The notes under the pieces are model-generated. The model worked only from the letters and a program-made list of their open reading frames with translations, ran no database searches and was not told where the DNA came from. From NCBI GenBank assembly GCA_031216445.1, contig CM062219.1, forward strand, positions 10,388,501 through 10,452,500: a stretch of DNA of 64,000 nt, in the 5' to 3' direction. This stretch comes from Lateolabrax maculatus (Eukaryota; Chordata; Actinopteri; Acropomatiformes; Lateolabracidae). The translations under genes were made by a program, and so were the position numbers. Shown here piece after piece: positions 37,425 to 49,800 of this stretch. How positions within the stretch are numbered: the first letter of the stretch is position 1; each line of letters starts with the position of its first letter.

Positions 37425-39596
37425 CTTTGTGAATGGGAAGTAGAGACAAGAGGGCATGGGGCAATGAGACTGAAGGAGATGGATCATTAAAGTTACTGAA
37501 GAGGGAGAAAGAGATGTAGAGAAACTGGACAGGAAAATTGATTGTTATTTGGAAGAAAACAGGAATGGGAATGGACAGATTTCATAAAACATGCTGAATA
37601 AGAGAGAGGGAAAAGAGGCAGACATTTGTTGGCCAGTTATCATGCTCACCATGATTTTTTCTTTGCTTGTTATTAAAGTCAGCTGACTACAAAGTCCCAA
37701 GCATGTTATTTTGGGTAGTTACATTTTTGATGCCAGCATGTATAAAGATAGAAGGCAGAATCCTTTGCCAAGCAGCATTACTTCATAACTGCCACCACTG
37801 AAAAACTTAATCCATCATTTATTTTATTTAGCACGTTACACACAATTGTGAAAGTTGTGCCTTTGTTGAAATCTGCGAAATGAAACTTTTTAGTTAACTT
37901 TCAGTTATTCTTTTTAGCCCACCAGTGATTAACCATTAACATCGTTAAATCTAAATGGCATTTTGTGTTTGCATTTTTACACAAACAGTATACAGCACTT
38001 AAAGTCAAACAGTAAAGAGGGGGATTTCCCAGCCTATTCAGAAGTGGAGACTCAACAGTCTTATTTTCCCAGTAGACCAGAGAGGGGATATTACTCGATG
38101 TGTTGTGGATATTAACGTGCAGTCTGGTCTTACAGTGTATTTACCCACAGGGCACAGGGTCCTTGCATCCACAAATGTGATGTTTGAGCTCCAGGGCCAG
38201 GCAGAAATCTGTGCATGGCAGCAGAGCTGGCACACCATCTAAAAACGATGTCAGAACCATGGTGCTCCCCTTCTGTTCACATACCATACAGCCATACCTT
38301 CTCTTTTCTTTTTGTTTTCCTTTCTGTTTTTCTTTCTTTGTGTCCTTCTCTCTAATAAAAAGTCCTTCTTTTTCAGGTTTTAAATAGAAACATACCTCTG
38401 ACTTTTATGCAGATAGAATTTGTCATATTAGAGAAAAGTCAGTTTATACACTAGGAACAAAAAGATACTGTATTTATCTATTTTAATTTTACAGACCTAT
38501 AGTTTATCTGTTTCATGATAAACACAAAACCTGTACACAGTATCACTTTGCAAGAGCCAAGGCTATTAGACAGCAAAGTGTTATGATGATAACAAAGTTC
38601 TAATTATTATGGAGGTACAGGTTCATTGTCTTATAGGGTATTTGCTAAAGCATCTCCTTATCTAAGTCAGAGCAGGCACCTTCTGCCCTTTCCCTAGATC
38701 CAACACCTGAGGTGCTTCATTGTGCGCTCCAGCTACTGTAAAGTATATAACTGCTCTCAACAAAAGGGCTTTGGGGAAAAATAGAAGCTGTTCAAAAATA
38801 ATGATAGCAATATTCTAAAAATTACTTGAGCCCAGAATTGCCCCTCTTGATTTAAGACCCACAATAAAACCTATGATTAACTGCACTCCTAAACCCATCT
38901 AGATTTTAAGTATTCTGCGACTATTAATCAGTCTAAGAGCCAAATAAAGAGCTTCTTTTCCTTGTTGATCTACACCTTCTGCTACTGTTCCCAAAGGTGT
39001 TATAAACTAATTTGTTGTCCTCCGTTTAAATCTTCCTTTGAGTATTTTGTAATATGCTGTTCCTGGAGGGGTTTTTTTTTGTTACCAAGAGTTCTCTCTT
39101 GATAAAATACCACGTACATCCCTGCACTGACTTATTCTCTCCCAGTGTTATATAACATGTTGCCCTTGGTAACTGAAACATCCCAGGTACATAATTGCCT
39201 TTGATAAGGAACTTGTCTCGTCAGGTCAGGTGTTGGACATTGTAATGAAGTGTTGTTAGATAATCACTGCTGAGTCTCAGAGGGAAACCATGTTACTCGT
39301 CTTAATATAGAGGAAAAGCCATGCCTGGTTTATCCTGCACCGCAAGTCTTTCAGAGCAAATTGTGAGTCAGTTGCAACTTTGTACATTTTCTTTTCAAAG
39401 CAGTGTTAATAGTTTTTTTATACGGTTGAGACCAAGGTCTTTCAAGTCAGAGGCTTTATAATAAAATGTTCAAGGTGTGTGGCTATGCAAGGCCTTATTG
39501 TAGCTGTGTAATTACCTCATTGTCTGAGACTGTAATGTTTTTTGCTGTAATGGCTAGAGTCCAAAGTCTTTTTGAGAGTCAAGTTTCAAGTAGCTA

Positions 39597-39639
<43 letters not shown>
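39597..39639. repeat. (TATC)n microsatellite
   Basis: About ten TATC units followed by TATATATAGATATG. Confidence 0.95.
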
Positions 39640-39930
39640 ATATAGATATGTATCTATCGTTTCATATTGTGCTTTATTGTTTGTTTTGTTGTGCTGCCAA
39701 TCACAATCACATAATGGCAATATTATTATTTTATTCTTTGGATGACACTCTACGTTCTCCCGCACAGCACAGCCACAAACAAACATGTGAACGTAACACA
39801 CAACAGGGTAATTCCGAACATGAGAAGGACTCAACATGATAAAATGTGCTATATCGTGATATGTATCGTTATCTGGATATAAAATGACCTATACTGGGCG
39901 ATGAGATTTTGGTCATATCGCACAGCCCTA
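39640..39930. mobile_element. hAT-type MITE, right end preserved
   Basis: Ends with ...GGTCATATCGCACAGCCCTA at 39930, the reverse complement of the TAGGGCTGTGCGATAT terminus found in many fish hAT MITEs, preceded by 'gatatgtatcgttatctggatat'. The left end appears lost or overwritten by the adjoining TATC microsatellite, so the start is approximate. No transposase frame. Confidence 0.65.
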
Positions 39931-39939
39931 GTGCGTCTT

Positions 39940-42900
39940 GACTTTAAAGGGAGAGACTTTTCTCCATTGGAATAAATTGTTTTTATCATTCTTTTTTTTT
40001 TCTTTTTTAACCATGCACCTAGCTCACAGGTCACTGAGAATATTTCCTACCATCCAGTAAGTTTGTATTTTCAGGGTACAGTTGCTGAGTCCTGGATTAG
40101 GGCTAAGCAGTTACTATAAATCAAAGTCAAGTCTCATATCTTAATTTTTAAAAAAAAAAATTTTAAGTCTGACTTGAGTCCAAGTTTGAACTATAATGTC
40201 TACAGATATTTCAGGCAGGGATTACCATATTCAAATCCCCCTCAACCAGCTCCAAGCACTTTAAAGAAATGCATGTAAGTAAATGTAGCCACATTCTTGA
40301 GATTGTTACTCCCACAATAATAAATTGTAATTGTCACTTAACTTTACTGTTTCCTGGTTCTTTTAGATTGATTATCAAATGAAAGATAATGATTCAAAGG
40401 ATGCAGTTATATAGCAATCTTTATTAGATACAATACACCTTATCATGGCCACAGCCGCCTGTATGATGACCAGCCACCATCTCCTAAGATGTGTTGTGAC
40501 AAACACAACTGGCTCTTCTTCTGTGCGGAGCTGCTGGAGGGACCCCACACTGAGACAGCGTATGAAGAGCACCATCTTAGCTCCCCACTTCCACTGAGCC
40601 ACCAGCTGTAGAAATGAGTGGGGCAGGCTCTTCACAAAGGGGTTATTCCACAAGATTCTGCCAATCCAGGCCTGATAGTAATGAAAGCTTTTTAAAGTGG
40701 GCGATGCTGAGCTGCTGCTCTGTGGATATGCTGCTCACGCGGGACAGACAGAACTGGCGCACTGTAAATTGGCCTGATCCCGGCTGCAGCTTTATCACAT
40801 TTGGCCACAAAAGCCGATTAGTGGATTTCACCCCAGTCTGGTAGAGCAGGGACAGTGTGACTGTCTTAGCCCTGCTCCCCAAAGAACTTCCTAGCAGAGT
40901 CCACAGACCCAGCACACCGTGAAGGAATGGGAACATGTGTGTCGTATCAGGGAGAAATGATGAGTGAGGGAAATTAATCATTCCAACCAAATGGATGAAA
41001 GTGTTGGTCCATTAAAGGGACACTTGAACTCCCGCAACTGACTACTGAAAAATTATAATTTTTATCAATATTGTTATTATTATTATTACCACCTTCCAGG
41101 CAGCCACATGCCTCTACACATTAAACTCAATATTATATAATTTAATACACCTTTCAACTGCACTGCCAAAAAAATAATAAAATAAAATAAACATCTAATT
41201 GTAAACCAAAAGAAATGAATGTCAACTAAAAGTTGTCTGGACGGGAGGACAATATATTCTCAAAAGAATTACAGCATCTTTGGAAAATGATCAACAATAA
41301 TGTAAAGTCTATATGTGCACTTCATAGGAAAGGCCTACACCATGCAAAAACACTGGTATAGTCCTAGTAAGATGCTGAGCCATTCCTTCATCATTAGCAT
41401 GTAGACCACACAAACACACTTAACTCCCCACTGGCGCCTCAGCACTTGCTTAAACCACACTTAATGGAATAGGAAATTATATCATTCATTAGTAAACTTT
41501 GTGAAATAGAGGTCAGAAAACACTCACTATTGACTTGCATCTTACTGGTATGTAACAGCGTGTGTCTATTTTTAACCTGTCATAATATGCAGGCCTTTAT
41601 GGCTACTTCCTGGCTCCAAACTCATCTCAAACTGTTTAATAATGCTGTGTTTGCATGCAGCTTCTGCCAATGCATTGAAATTCCATCTTATAATGAAATT
41701 GTGGGTTGTTTATTACTGATTATCTATGTGCTTAAATGGTCTTTCCTTGTTCTAAATTTTAATGGGGCAGGCGGACAGTCTGAATGGTCTTTGAGCTGTC
41801 CCTCTGTAATGGACCAGCCTTATCTTGAGTTGGGTGTGACTCAGACTAGCATGGCACTGCTCTCTGCATGTCAAAACAACAGAAAAGACAACACTAATCA
41901 TTTGCCAAAATGCATACCCAAAGAGATTTTTTTTGTTATTTCAGAAAATAGACAGATATAAACATAGCCAGGGTTAGAATTAGGTCGTTGGATCATTTTT
42001 CTCTAATGTTTTGAATGTCTAAATGTTAGTAAATAAATAAAAATAAGCTAATAAATAGCTCTCTCATCCATATTTTGCATATTCTGTGAAACAAGGAAAA
42101 AAATGCTGTATACATGATTAGACTTGGTTTTTGGTGGTCTTATGTGTTACGTTCATCGCACGACCTGTGTCTGCCCTGCTGATTTTAGTAATAATTAAAA
42201 AGATTATTTACTGACTTTACACAGCTGTATTACCATCTGCTTGTGCTCCCCAAAGAGGGGCTTTAATTGATTAATACAATAAACACATTAGCTATTCAGA
42301 CAGCAAATGCCTTGCTCATCTGCATAAAAAGGCAATGGGGGTATATTTTATGTTTACGTTTTCAATAAGATATATTTTCATTTTACAATTCTTTGATCAT
42401 CCAGACTGATATCACATAAACATACATTTTTTTGTAACCAAATTAAAGAGGAAAGCTTTCATCATTTTTTTGTTTTTTTTTCCCTTTTCCATTCTATTAT
42501 TGTTTCCATTTGATTGAATTTTTTGCCTTGACTATTCTTTACAAAATCCCATGGATTAAAATTTCCATTTTCATTGTTGCAATATTACAAGAATTGCTAT
42601 TTTGTGGTTTAAAAGTATCTTGCATATTATTCCCAAGGCTTAAGAGCATGTCAGAACAGTCAAGATAAACACCCATCTTTTGTATGTCAACCATGCTGAC
42701 AGACCCTTACTGCCCACTTCATGTCCACAATTCTTCTGTCACAAGTAGCCCTGTAGTGGATGTTGTGAGCATCCCTTACAGTTTCACTCCACTCATCTGC
42801 ATGTCGTACTGCTGCCATAGAAATGATACTGTCTGTAGTGAACCAGAGCCAGATAATGTGCGTAGTGATGTATCCAGAAGCCTTTATTTATTTTCTGCAA

Positions 42901-43150
42901 CCAGCCATAGATTGAACACAGATTTACTTTCCTTTCCTTTAAACTTTTTCTTCATAAAACACTGTAAGAGACAGTAAGAGATACATTCAAACACTTCCTT
43001 ACAATCAACTAAATCACATATTACTGCATATAAGCATAAAACAAATCAAATCACACACTACCTTGTTCCCATTCCAGCCAGGGCCTTAATTATCAAATTA
43101 TAAGAGCTTTATAATGCAATGTTGCAGGACCTTCTTTCCTTCTGTAATCG
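39940..43150. other. Non-coding stretch, no gene recognised
   Basis: AT-rich. The segment 40440-40990 is GC-richer, open in several frames on both strands, and has AATAAA on the minus strand near its left end (40419-40424). I could not assign a protein. Confidence 0.45.
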
Positions 43151-43156
43151 CTCAAT

Positions 43157-43264
43157 TAATTAACTTTCAGCTGAGAGATAAAAACAAAATAAAAGTACCG
43201 TAATATTAAAAGACACTAATAAAATAAAAGCTTGCAGAAAGTGGTAACATAATTAATAGACCTT
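43157..43264 (-). repeat. 3' LTR remnant of the BEL/Pao element
   Basis: Pairs with 45352-45472. On the element's strand a likely LTR start TGTTACCAC (43249-43241) follows a purine-rich GAAGCCTAGGAAAGG, as expected for a polypurine tract. Truncated after about 110 bp. Confidence 0.65.
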
Positions 43265-45351
43265 TCCTAGGCTTCATTTACACTCCCACTGGAGCTAAGG
43301 CAAGTGAAGAGAAGAACATACCTCTTGTTCTCCTTTCTTCCATGCTTGGTAAGGAACGGGCCAAGGTCCATGCTGCAGAAGGAGAATGGGGGTGATGATT
43401 CCACACGTTCAGGGTTTAGATCAGCCATCCTTTGCTTTTTTGTCGGTTTTTCAGGGCCATCTACAGGTGAAGCATTGACGAATGTAGGATGCTACTGCCA
43501 GGTTGATTCCTAGAATCCAGTAGCCGTTTTCATAAGGCCTTTACCTTGACGTTTCATTCTTTCATGGTGATGAGCAATCATCAACTATGTGATTCGATGA
43601 TCTATGGGGATAATTGCAAGGTTCTTGATGGAGTTGGAAAGAGAGGAGTTGTGCAGTCTTCCTCCCAGCTTGAAGGCACCATCTTTGTCAAGGAAAGCAT
43701 CGAGAGAATATGTTGATGATTGTGAGATAGAAGGGGAATCCCTTTGCTTGGCATTTTTCCTGCAGGTCTTTTAATATGCAATGTTCTGCATCTTCTCGTT
43801 CTGTTACAGTGGCGAGAACTGTTTGATCTTCTCTATCTGATGGACCTTAGAATGTGTGCAACAGCTAGAGTAGCCAGTGACCGAGATGAGCGCTTAGACA
43901 AGCGACCAGCAAAGTTTACTCATTCTGTGGTTCTTGTGCTCAGTGCTAGAGCACTTCTGACCTCTGTATCTCTGAGTATTAACTCTGGAATTTCATCTGC
44001 TGGCAGCTTCAAATCCTTGTTCCATAAGAACTTGGGTCCAGGGAGCCAGTTGGATAACAAAAGCTCACTGGGAGTCAAGGCAGGTGTGGTCAGCAGGATT
44101 CTCATTTGTTGGCACATATCTCCATTGTTGAGGGGCTGGGCTGAGCTGAGCTGAATATGTTGACCTCGGTTATCCACAAAAGGTGTGAAATCGCCATGCT
44201 TAATTCTTTATATATCCTAAGACCACTTTAGAAATCGGTCCAGAAACATGTTGCTTATCTTCACAGAGACAAATGCAGGTGTCAGTTCCAATCTTGGAAT
44301 AGTTGTGACTTTGGTTGGTGAGATGCTTGTCTTTTTCATTGTAATGTAGTCAGCAGCTTCTGGGAAGTCTGGGAAGCAGCAGATCCATCGACAGACAATC
44401 CATAGTCTCGGTGGAGCAGTTCATGAAGGCGTCTATCACTCTGTTGTTGGCGGTGCTTCTGATTTCTGTGGTCACTAGTTCACATGGACTTGTCTTCTTA
44501 CGTTAGTGTTATGAGATTTCAAATTTCACATTACATGTTCATTATATCTTCCTTACCTTTTATAAAGTTCTTTAATGATAGCCCAGAGCTGACTTTCTAG
44601 CTTATGTCTTCAGTTGATCTCTTGCTCTGCATATGTGGACCTTCAATTTCTCATACATTGAAAGCAGCCTTTTCTACCTTTTCTTGGCCTATACACCTTG
44701 AAGCATAACCATCTTCTCTGTAGGTACCTGCGTGTTCGGAAAGTCAGTGACATTCAGGTGGCTCTCTTTCTGAAGCTTATCTTGGAGATCAGTCAGACTT
44801 TGTTATTTCACTTCAATAGTTTCCTTCAGAAGAAGTCTGAAGTCCAACGCATTTACCATTGTTTGGAGCTCACTCTGAAAATCTTGAATTTCATGCTGGA
44901 GACCACATTATCAACTAAATTCCGAAATTCTAAAGTTAGAAGAAAACCCCTTAGCAGATATGATCAAGCCCTTGCAATAAATGGCATAAACATATAATAT
45001 ATGAGCATCAATACAAAATAACTAGAATTGAGGCATTAACGTACAAACATTAAAATAACTGTAAATGTCAGCGCAAATACCACAGTAAATACAATTCTCA
45101 CAGTACTTGAAATGCAATGTCCAAAAGAAAGTTCCTTTCCTTTGCTGTCTGCGAGTATTAAATGTTCACTGGTTCAGTCCAACAAACTGTGTATCTGTTG
45201 CTCACCTTTTTGGTAATTCCAAAGAATGTATAATAATAGAATACTCACAATTCTGCATCGATGTCAGTATTTGCATAGTGACATGTGTATGTGACAGCAG
45301 CCCAAATTACCGAAATAGGTGAGGCACCAATGCATCGGGCAACGAATCCAC

Positions 45352-45472
45352 GTTAACTTTCAGTTGTGAGATCCCTATTCCACCAGCAGAGGGTAATAGG
45401 GAAGTCCTATTATATTCAAAGGCACTTATAAAATTAAAGCTTGCAGGAAGTGGTTACCTTATTAATATACCT
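45352..45472 (-). repeat. 5' LTR remnant of the BEL/Pao element
   Basis: Same block as the 3' copy, with moderate divergence. The LTR may continue leftwards to about 45.0 kb, where no match to the other copy remains. Confidence 0.6.
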
Positions 45473-46238
45473 TCTTAAGAGTAATTTACTCTGTCTATCT
45501 TCCCTCTACTCTGTCTTTTTGTTATGTTATCACAATATATACATTTATTTTACATTATACCAAGACCAGAGACTTTTCTTGGTTTAACGCCTACTTTTTA
45601 CAAAAGAAAGGTTCATACTGCATGCTGTTATAACAAGAAACAGATCCAGCCTAAAATGTGTGTAAAGTGCTGAGTGTGTTTGAGGGCAAAAGCAGCACAT
45701 AATTTTTACAACTGAAGAAATATGCACAGCATTTTATTGTCAATTTATCTTCCATAAAGTTACAAACAAGCCTTTTAAAGCTTTTTGCTGTTAATGAATT
45801 ACACTTTTGTTCAGTAAATAAGGAGAGCTAGGACTATACATACAATGTGTGCGAATATTTGTGGCTGGGAGGCATTCACTAATTTGTATTTGTTTTGGTA
45901 TTGATTTTTTCCTACTTTTTCATCTATTAAAGAGATTTACTGAGCAGTAAATGCTTTTATAGAGCCTTGGTGGGCAGCACATTACAATGCATCATATGAT
46001 GGCCGTTCAGCATTGTGTCATTAAATGGAAATAAATGGCTGCACTTTTTCAAATTCATATACAGTTAAAGGAGTGAATTATTATAAACACTAATGCAGAA
46101 AGAATCACAGCTGTGATTGAGTGTTCCAGCATTGGCATGTCCTTGAATTTGTGCAAGATATGGTTTGTTTTATAGTGTGCTATTATTATTTCTATCATTA
46201 TTTCAGTGCCTGTTAAACCTGTTTTTTTACTTTTTTAC

Positions 46239-46279
46239 TGTAGATGGTACACAAGTCCAGGACTTGTGTACCATCTACA
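46239..46279. repeat. 41-bp palindrome (20-bp perfect arms, 1-nt centre)
   Basis: TGTAGATGGTACACAAGTCC, A, GGACTTGTGTACCATCTACA. Outside the arms, TTTTTTAC on the left and GTTAAAAAA on the right extend the pairing imperfectly. No transposon termini recognised. Confidence 0.9.
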
Positions 46280-46806
46280 CTGGTTAAAAAACACAATCTC
46301 ATTAGATTAAATTGAATTAGATTAAAAAGTTATAGACATTTTTGTTAAAAGCTACAGTGTGCGCTATTTAGACTTGGATTTTTTTTCTCATAATGACATC
46401 ATACAGAGTTTTCTTTTTATTACACCTATTTAATGTACTTAATTACAAAAAATTGGCATGTCTACTACTTTGTACTTTGTCTCCCATTTATATATCGTTT
46501 TTTGGTCAAGCATTTTTTTCTTTAACATAAACTCTGTTGAGACATAAGACATGTCCTTGAGCTGTTAGACCTGGGCTTGTTTTCTGTGTTATATCATATA
46601 TAGAAATATGACATAAATACAAATAGTTAGTATGTTGAAATATGAAACATGTCATTATAATAAGAAAGTATTTTATTATAATAGAAACATCATCACTCTC
46701 CTCAACGTCTAGTCCAATGTCACAATGCTGCTAAATCATTTCATCACCACAGAATAAGCTTTTCATGCAGAGTACAGCTACCTGTTGTACCCAGAACCCT
46801 CTGGTA

Positions 46807-46858
46807 GTGTGTGTGTTTTAGTGTGTGTATGTGTGTGTGTGTGTGTGCGCAGTGTGTG
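46807..46858. repeat. (GT)n microsatellite
   Basis: Interrupted GT array with a GCGC near its end. Confidence 0.9.
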
Positions 46859-49800
46859 CACATGTTAATTTCTAATTGATTCTTGACACTGATTGGAATA
46901 GAGATAAAAATATATCTGATCGCCTTTATTTTTGCTTCACTGACAATTTCCAGAGAATATTCCAATCCCTCCTCTCTAAATCTACTCCATCCCAGCTGCC
47001 ATTCAAACGTATGGGCCACTAATTGATTCTCTCTTGCTTGCTGGTTCCCATATCAGGCTGACTGTCAGCATGGGAGATGGGAAGCATTGAGAAGTACACT
47101 GCTGCTTCAGCAGATCTGATGGATAACTGTATCATCTTCTTCCATGCAGACGTGCAGAAGAAGATAGTGTCTTTGTCAAAGAACTTTTCTCACCCTGTGC
47201 AATATTGTGTTACTTACAGATTGGCTTTCTGGATCTAGTGTTTCAATCTACATCATTTTGTGTTCATGTTCTCCCATCTTTACTGTAGCCTGCAGTTGAA
47301 GCCATCTTGCTATGTTGACACAGACACACACAATATTTACTGTGGAGAGGAAAGAGCAGCTTTGTAATATTAATCACACCGCTCTAGAAATGTACAGGCT
47401 TTGTTACGTGGATGTGGCTTTTCTGAAGAAAATGAGCTGCATCAAAGCAATTACTAGTTTTAATTTGGATGTATTTTTAACTTTAATTTCAAATTCTGTT
47501 ACATCTGTTACACACGTGTGGAATTTTCTCCTTATTGTTTCATCGAATTTGTGAATAGCATCACTGCATTATGCAACATCTAATAAAATAAGTGAAGCAT
47601 GTATTTTACTGAGTATTTCGATGAGTTAAGTACCTTTGAGGTGCACTGGAAATAATACATTATTATTACTACTGTACTCATAAAGCATTTAAATTATTTT
47701 GTTTTGCATATGCACTTTTTTTCTCTGTGGATTACCGGTAGATTATTGAACTTTTTTTGGAGGATTTTTGTTTGTATGTTTAGGCAGATTTAACTCATGT
47801 AGTTGCATTAAAACATGTCAACATGGAAAATCTACTTCAATAATTCTGAAATTGCGAACTGTTTCCCTTTTGGTAATAACATTATATTACGAGGATTTGG
47901 GGCCCATAAGAATGAATCGCTGAGACAGTTAATTTTCCCTTTAAAAAGCACACACCATTATCTAATATAGTCTGTTTGATTGTACTAAAATAAATGAGTA
48001 AATAAGCAGTAATAAATAAACAGAAATGGCACAGTGATTAATGTGCAGGAAGGAGAGTTGCTGCAGTACAGTAACGTAAAGACAGTTAGGCTCCTCTTTT
48101 TCCATTTGAAGTTATGATGCAGTCTCACTTCCTCTACATTTAATTTTACATCTCCTTGCATCTTTTGTGGTCAGGTGATCCACAGCAACTCAGGACAGTA
48201 CCAGCTCCTCATTGTCCCACTGTTCCAGAGCCTTCACACTGCTGCCGATGCACTGTAGACTTCATCAAAGTCTGCAGATATAAAAACTACAGCAGAAACA
48301 ATACAGTAAAGTTTCTATGCAGTGAGCCAAATGTATTCTCATCCTTTCTGTGAGCTATAGAGCAATAAGCATCTTCAGAAGACTTTACTGTACAGCGCTG
48401 GTGGCAGTACATAAATTAGCAGAAGAACGCAGTGTTCACTTTAGGATATTATGCAGAGAAGGCGTCATGGGCTGTCTCTACCACCACTGCAGCAACATTA
48501 CTGTGATTAATGCCGCGTTTCACCCATCCCAAAGAAGAAAGTCCTGAAACTGCCTCTTGTCCTTCTGCTAATGCACCAGCCAGTTTGACCTAATTGTGGC
48601 TCATCTCAAGCTAGAAAGCTGCTCACTGAGACTGTTATTAACTATCCCATTCCCCTGTCATGAAATTGCAATTGCATCAGAGCATTTAATGTTTAATACT
48701 TCTATAAATTTGCCAGCATGTGTCCTATTCGGTTGGAGGCTGAACCGTCAATGCATTTCTACTGTCTCAACTGTAACATACAGCCAGGCCTCTCCAATCC
48801 CCCCACTGTGTCTGGTACAGAGGAGGGTGCAGTACATCTATAGTGCATGGTGCAATGGGTGCTTTCTGACTTTTTATGGCCAGGACCATAACGAGCAAAG
48901 TCACTGAGTTATTGAAGTTAGGAATATACACTGATCCCTCCAAAGGTTTTGTATTTACAGGTTCAACTTGTTCATCCTCATTTTAAATAAGCTTATTCTA
49001 ATTACTATCAAACCCTACTCCAAATGTGTGCAAATGTAACCTTGAACAACAAATGCATTCTATTCTATTACTGCATTGCAGGAATCAAAATGATTTGGTA
49101 TATAACGTTAACCTCTGTGAAACATTTTGTCCCACACTTCATCAAATATGGAAAAATACATTTAGGTACATCTGTAAACCTCAAGGTGGCAGCCCAGCCA
49201 CTATCTTACTTCTTCTTGAGAATATCTCATAAACAGTCAGGTCTTTATCTGTCAACATATTGCTGAATCATTGCTCTTAACAAGACAGTTTGCCCAAGTA
49301 CATGTGAATATCCTAACCAAATCTGTTTTGCTTTCTGGTTTGGAACAACAGTGTGTCCTTACACATCAACTAGATTAGCTGTTGTATAATCTCCAATGCT
49401 CTACACTGGAAATCAGTGGTTGAGTTAAGTGGCAAGTGTTTTATTTTTGGACACTTCCATCTCCACATCCAAGTTCTCTTCAACACCACACTCCTGGCCA
49501 AACACATGGCTGGTCCCAATCTGTGCACAAATGCAGTCCAGCTGCCTGATGTCTCCTACGCTGTTGTAAGAGGTTGATGGATGGGTCCAGGGCACATGAT
49601 GAAAAGATACAACCTGCAATGAAATCTACATGCAAGATTCCTTAAGAAAAACCTTAATCAGATCTTCAAGCCTTAAAGCCCTGCTGTGCATAGAGTAATT
49701 CTCATACATCTGTTCTGCTTTCTAATAGAGGAACTGGAAATTGTCTCTTTAAGCACAATATATAATACTATTTTTTAATGTTTGATTGATGTTCGTGTAC

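Larger units (their letters stand above)
31700..39590. other. Non-coding stretch, no gene recognised
   Basis: Contains CA microsatellites, a second AAAGGATCAGTTCACC element (34.87 kb), a cluster of CATTAAT sites (35.35 kb) and an exon-like minus-strand segment (37.25-37.42 kb). The longest frame, at 34412-34969, has no recognised domain and overlaps the repeat. Confidence 0.55.
43157..45472 (-). mobile_element. Degenerate BEL/Pao LTR retrotransposon
   Basis: Direct repeats at 43157-43264 and 45352-45472 share 'taactttcag', 'ataaaat-aaagcttgcag-aagtggt' and 'attaata', and look like LTR pieces. Read on the minus strand, the inside carries a RNase-H-like SKVVLGYIKN (near 44.2 kb), the BEL/Pao signature WRYVPTNENPADH (about 44126-44085), SNWLPGPKFLW, and an integrase start with HH...CC zinc-binding remains (YIRQCFTC), in order and with several frameshifts and stops. 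Gag, protease, most of reverse transcriptase and the integrase core end are missing. About 2.3 kb versus several kb for an intact element; certainly inactive. Confidence 0.85.

Noticed and set aside
43744..44154. 136-codon plus-strand frame
   Set aside because: Antisense of the BEL/Pao RNase H-integrase region.
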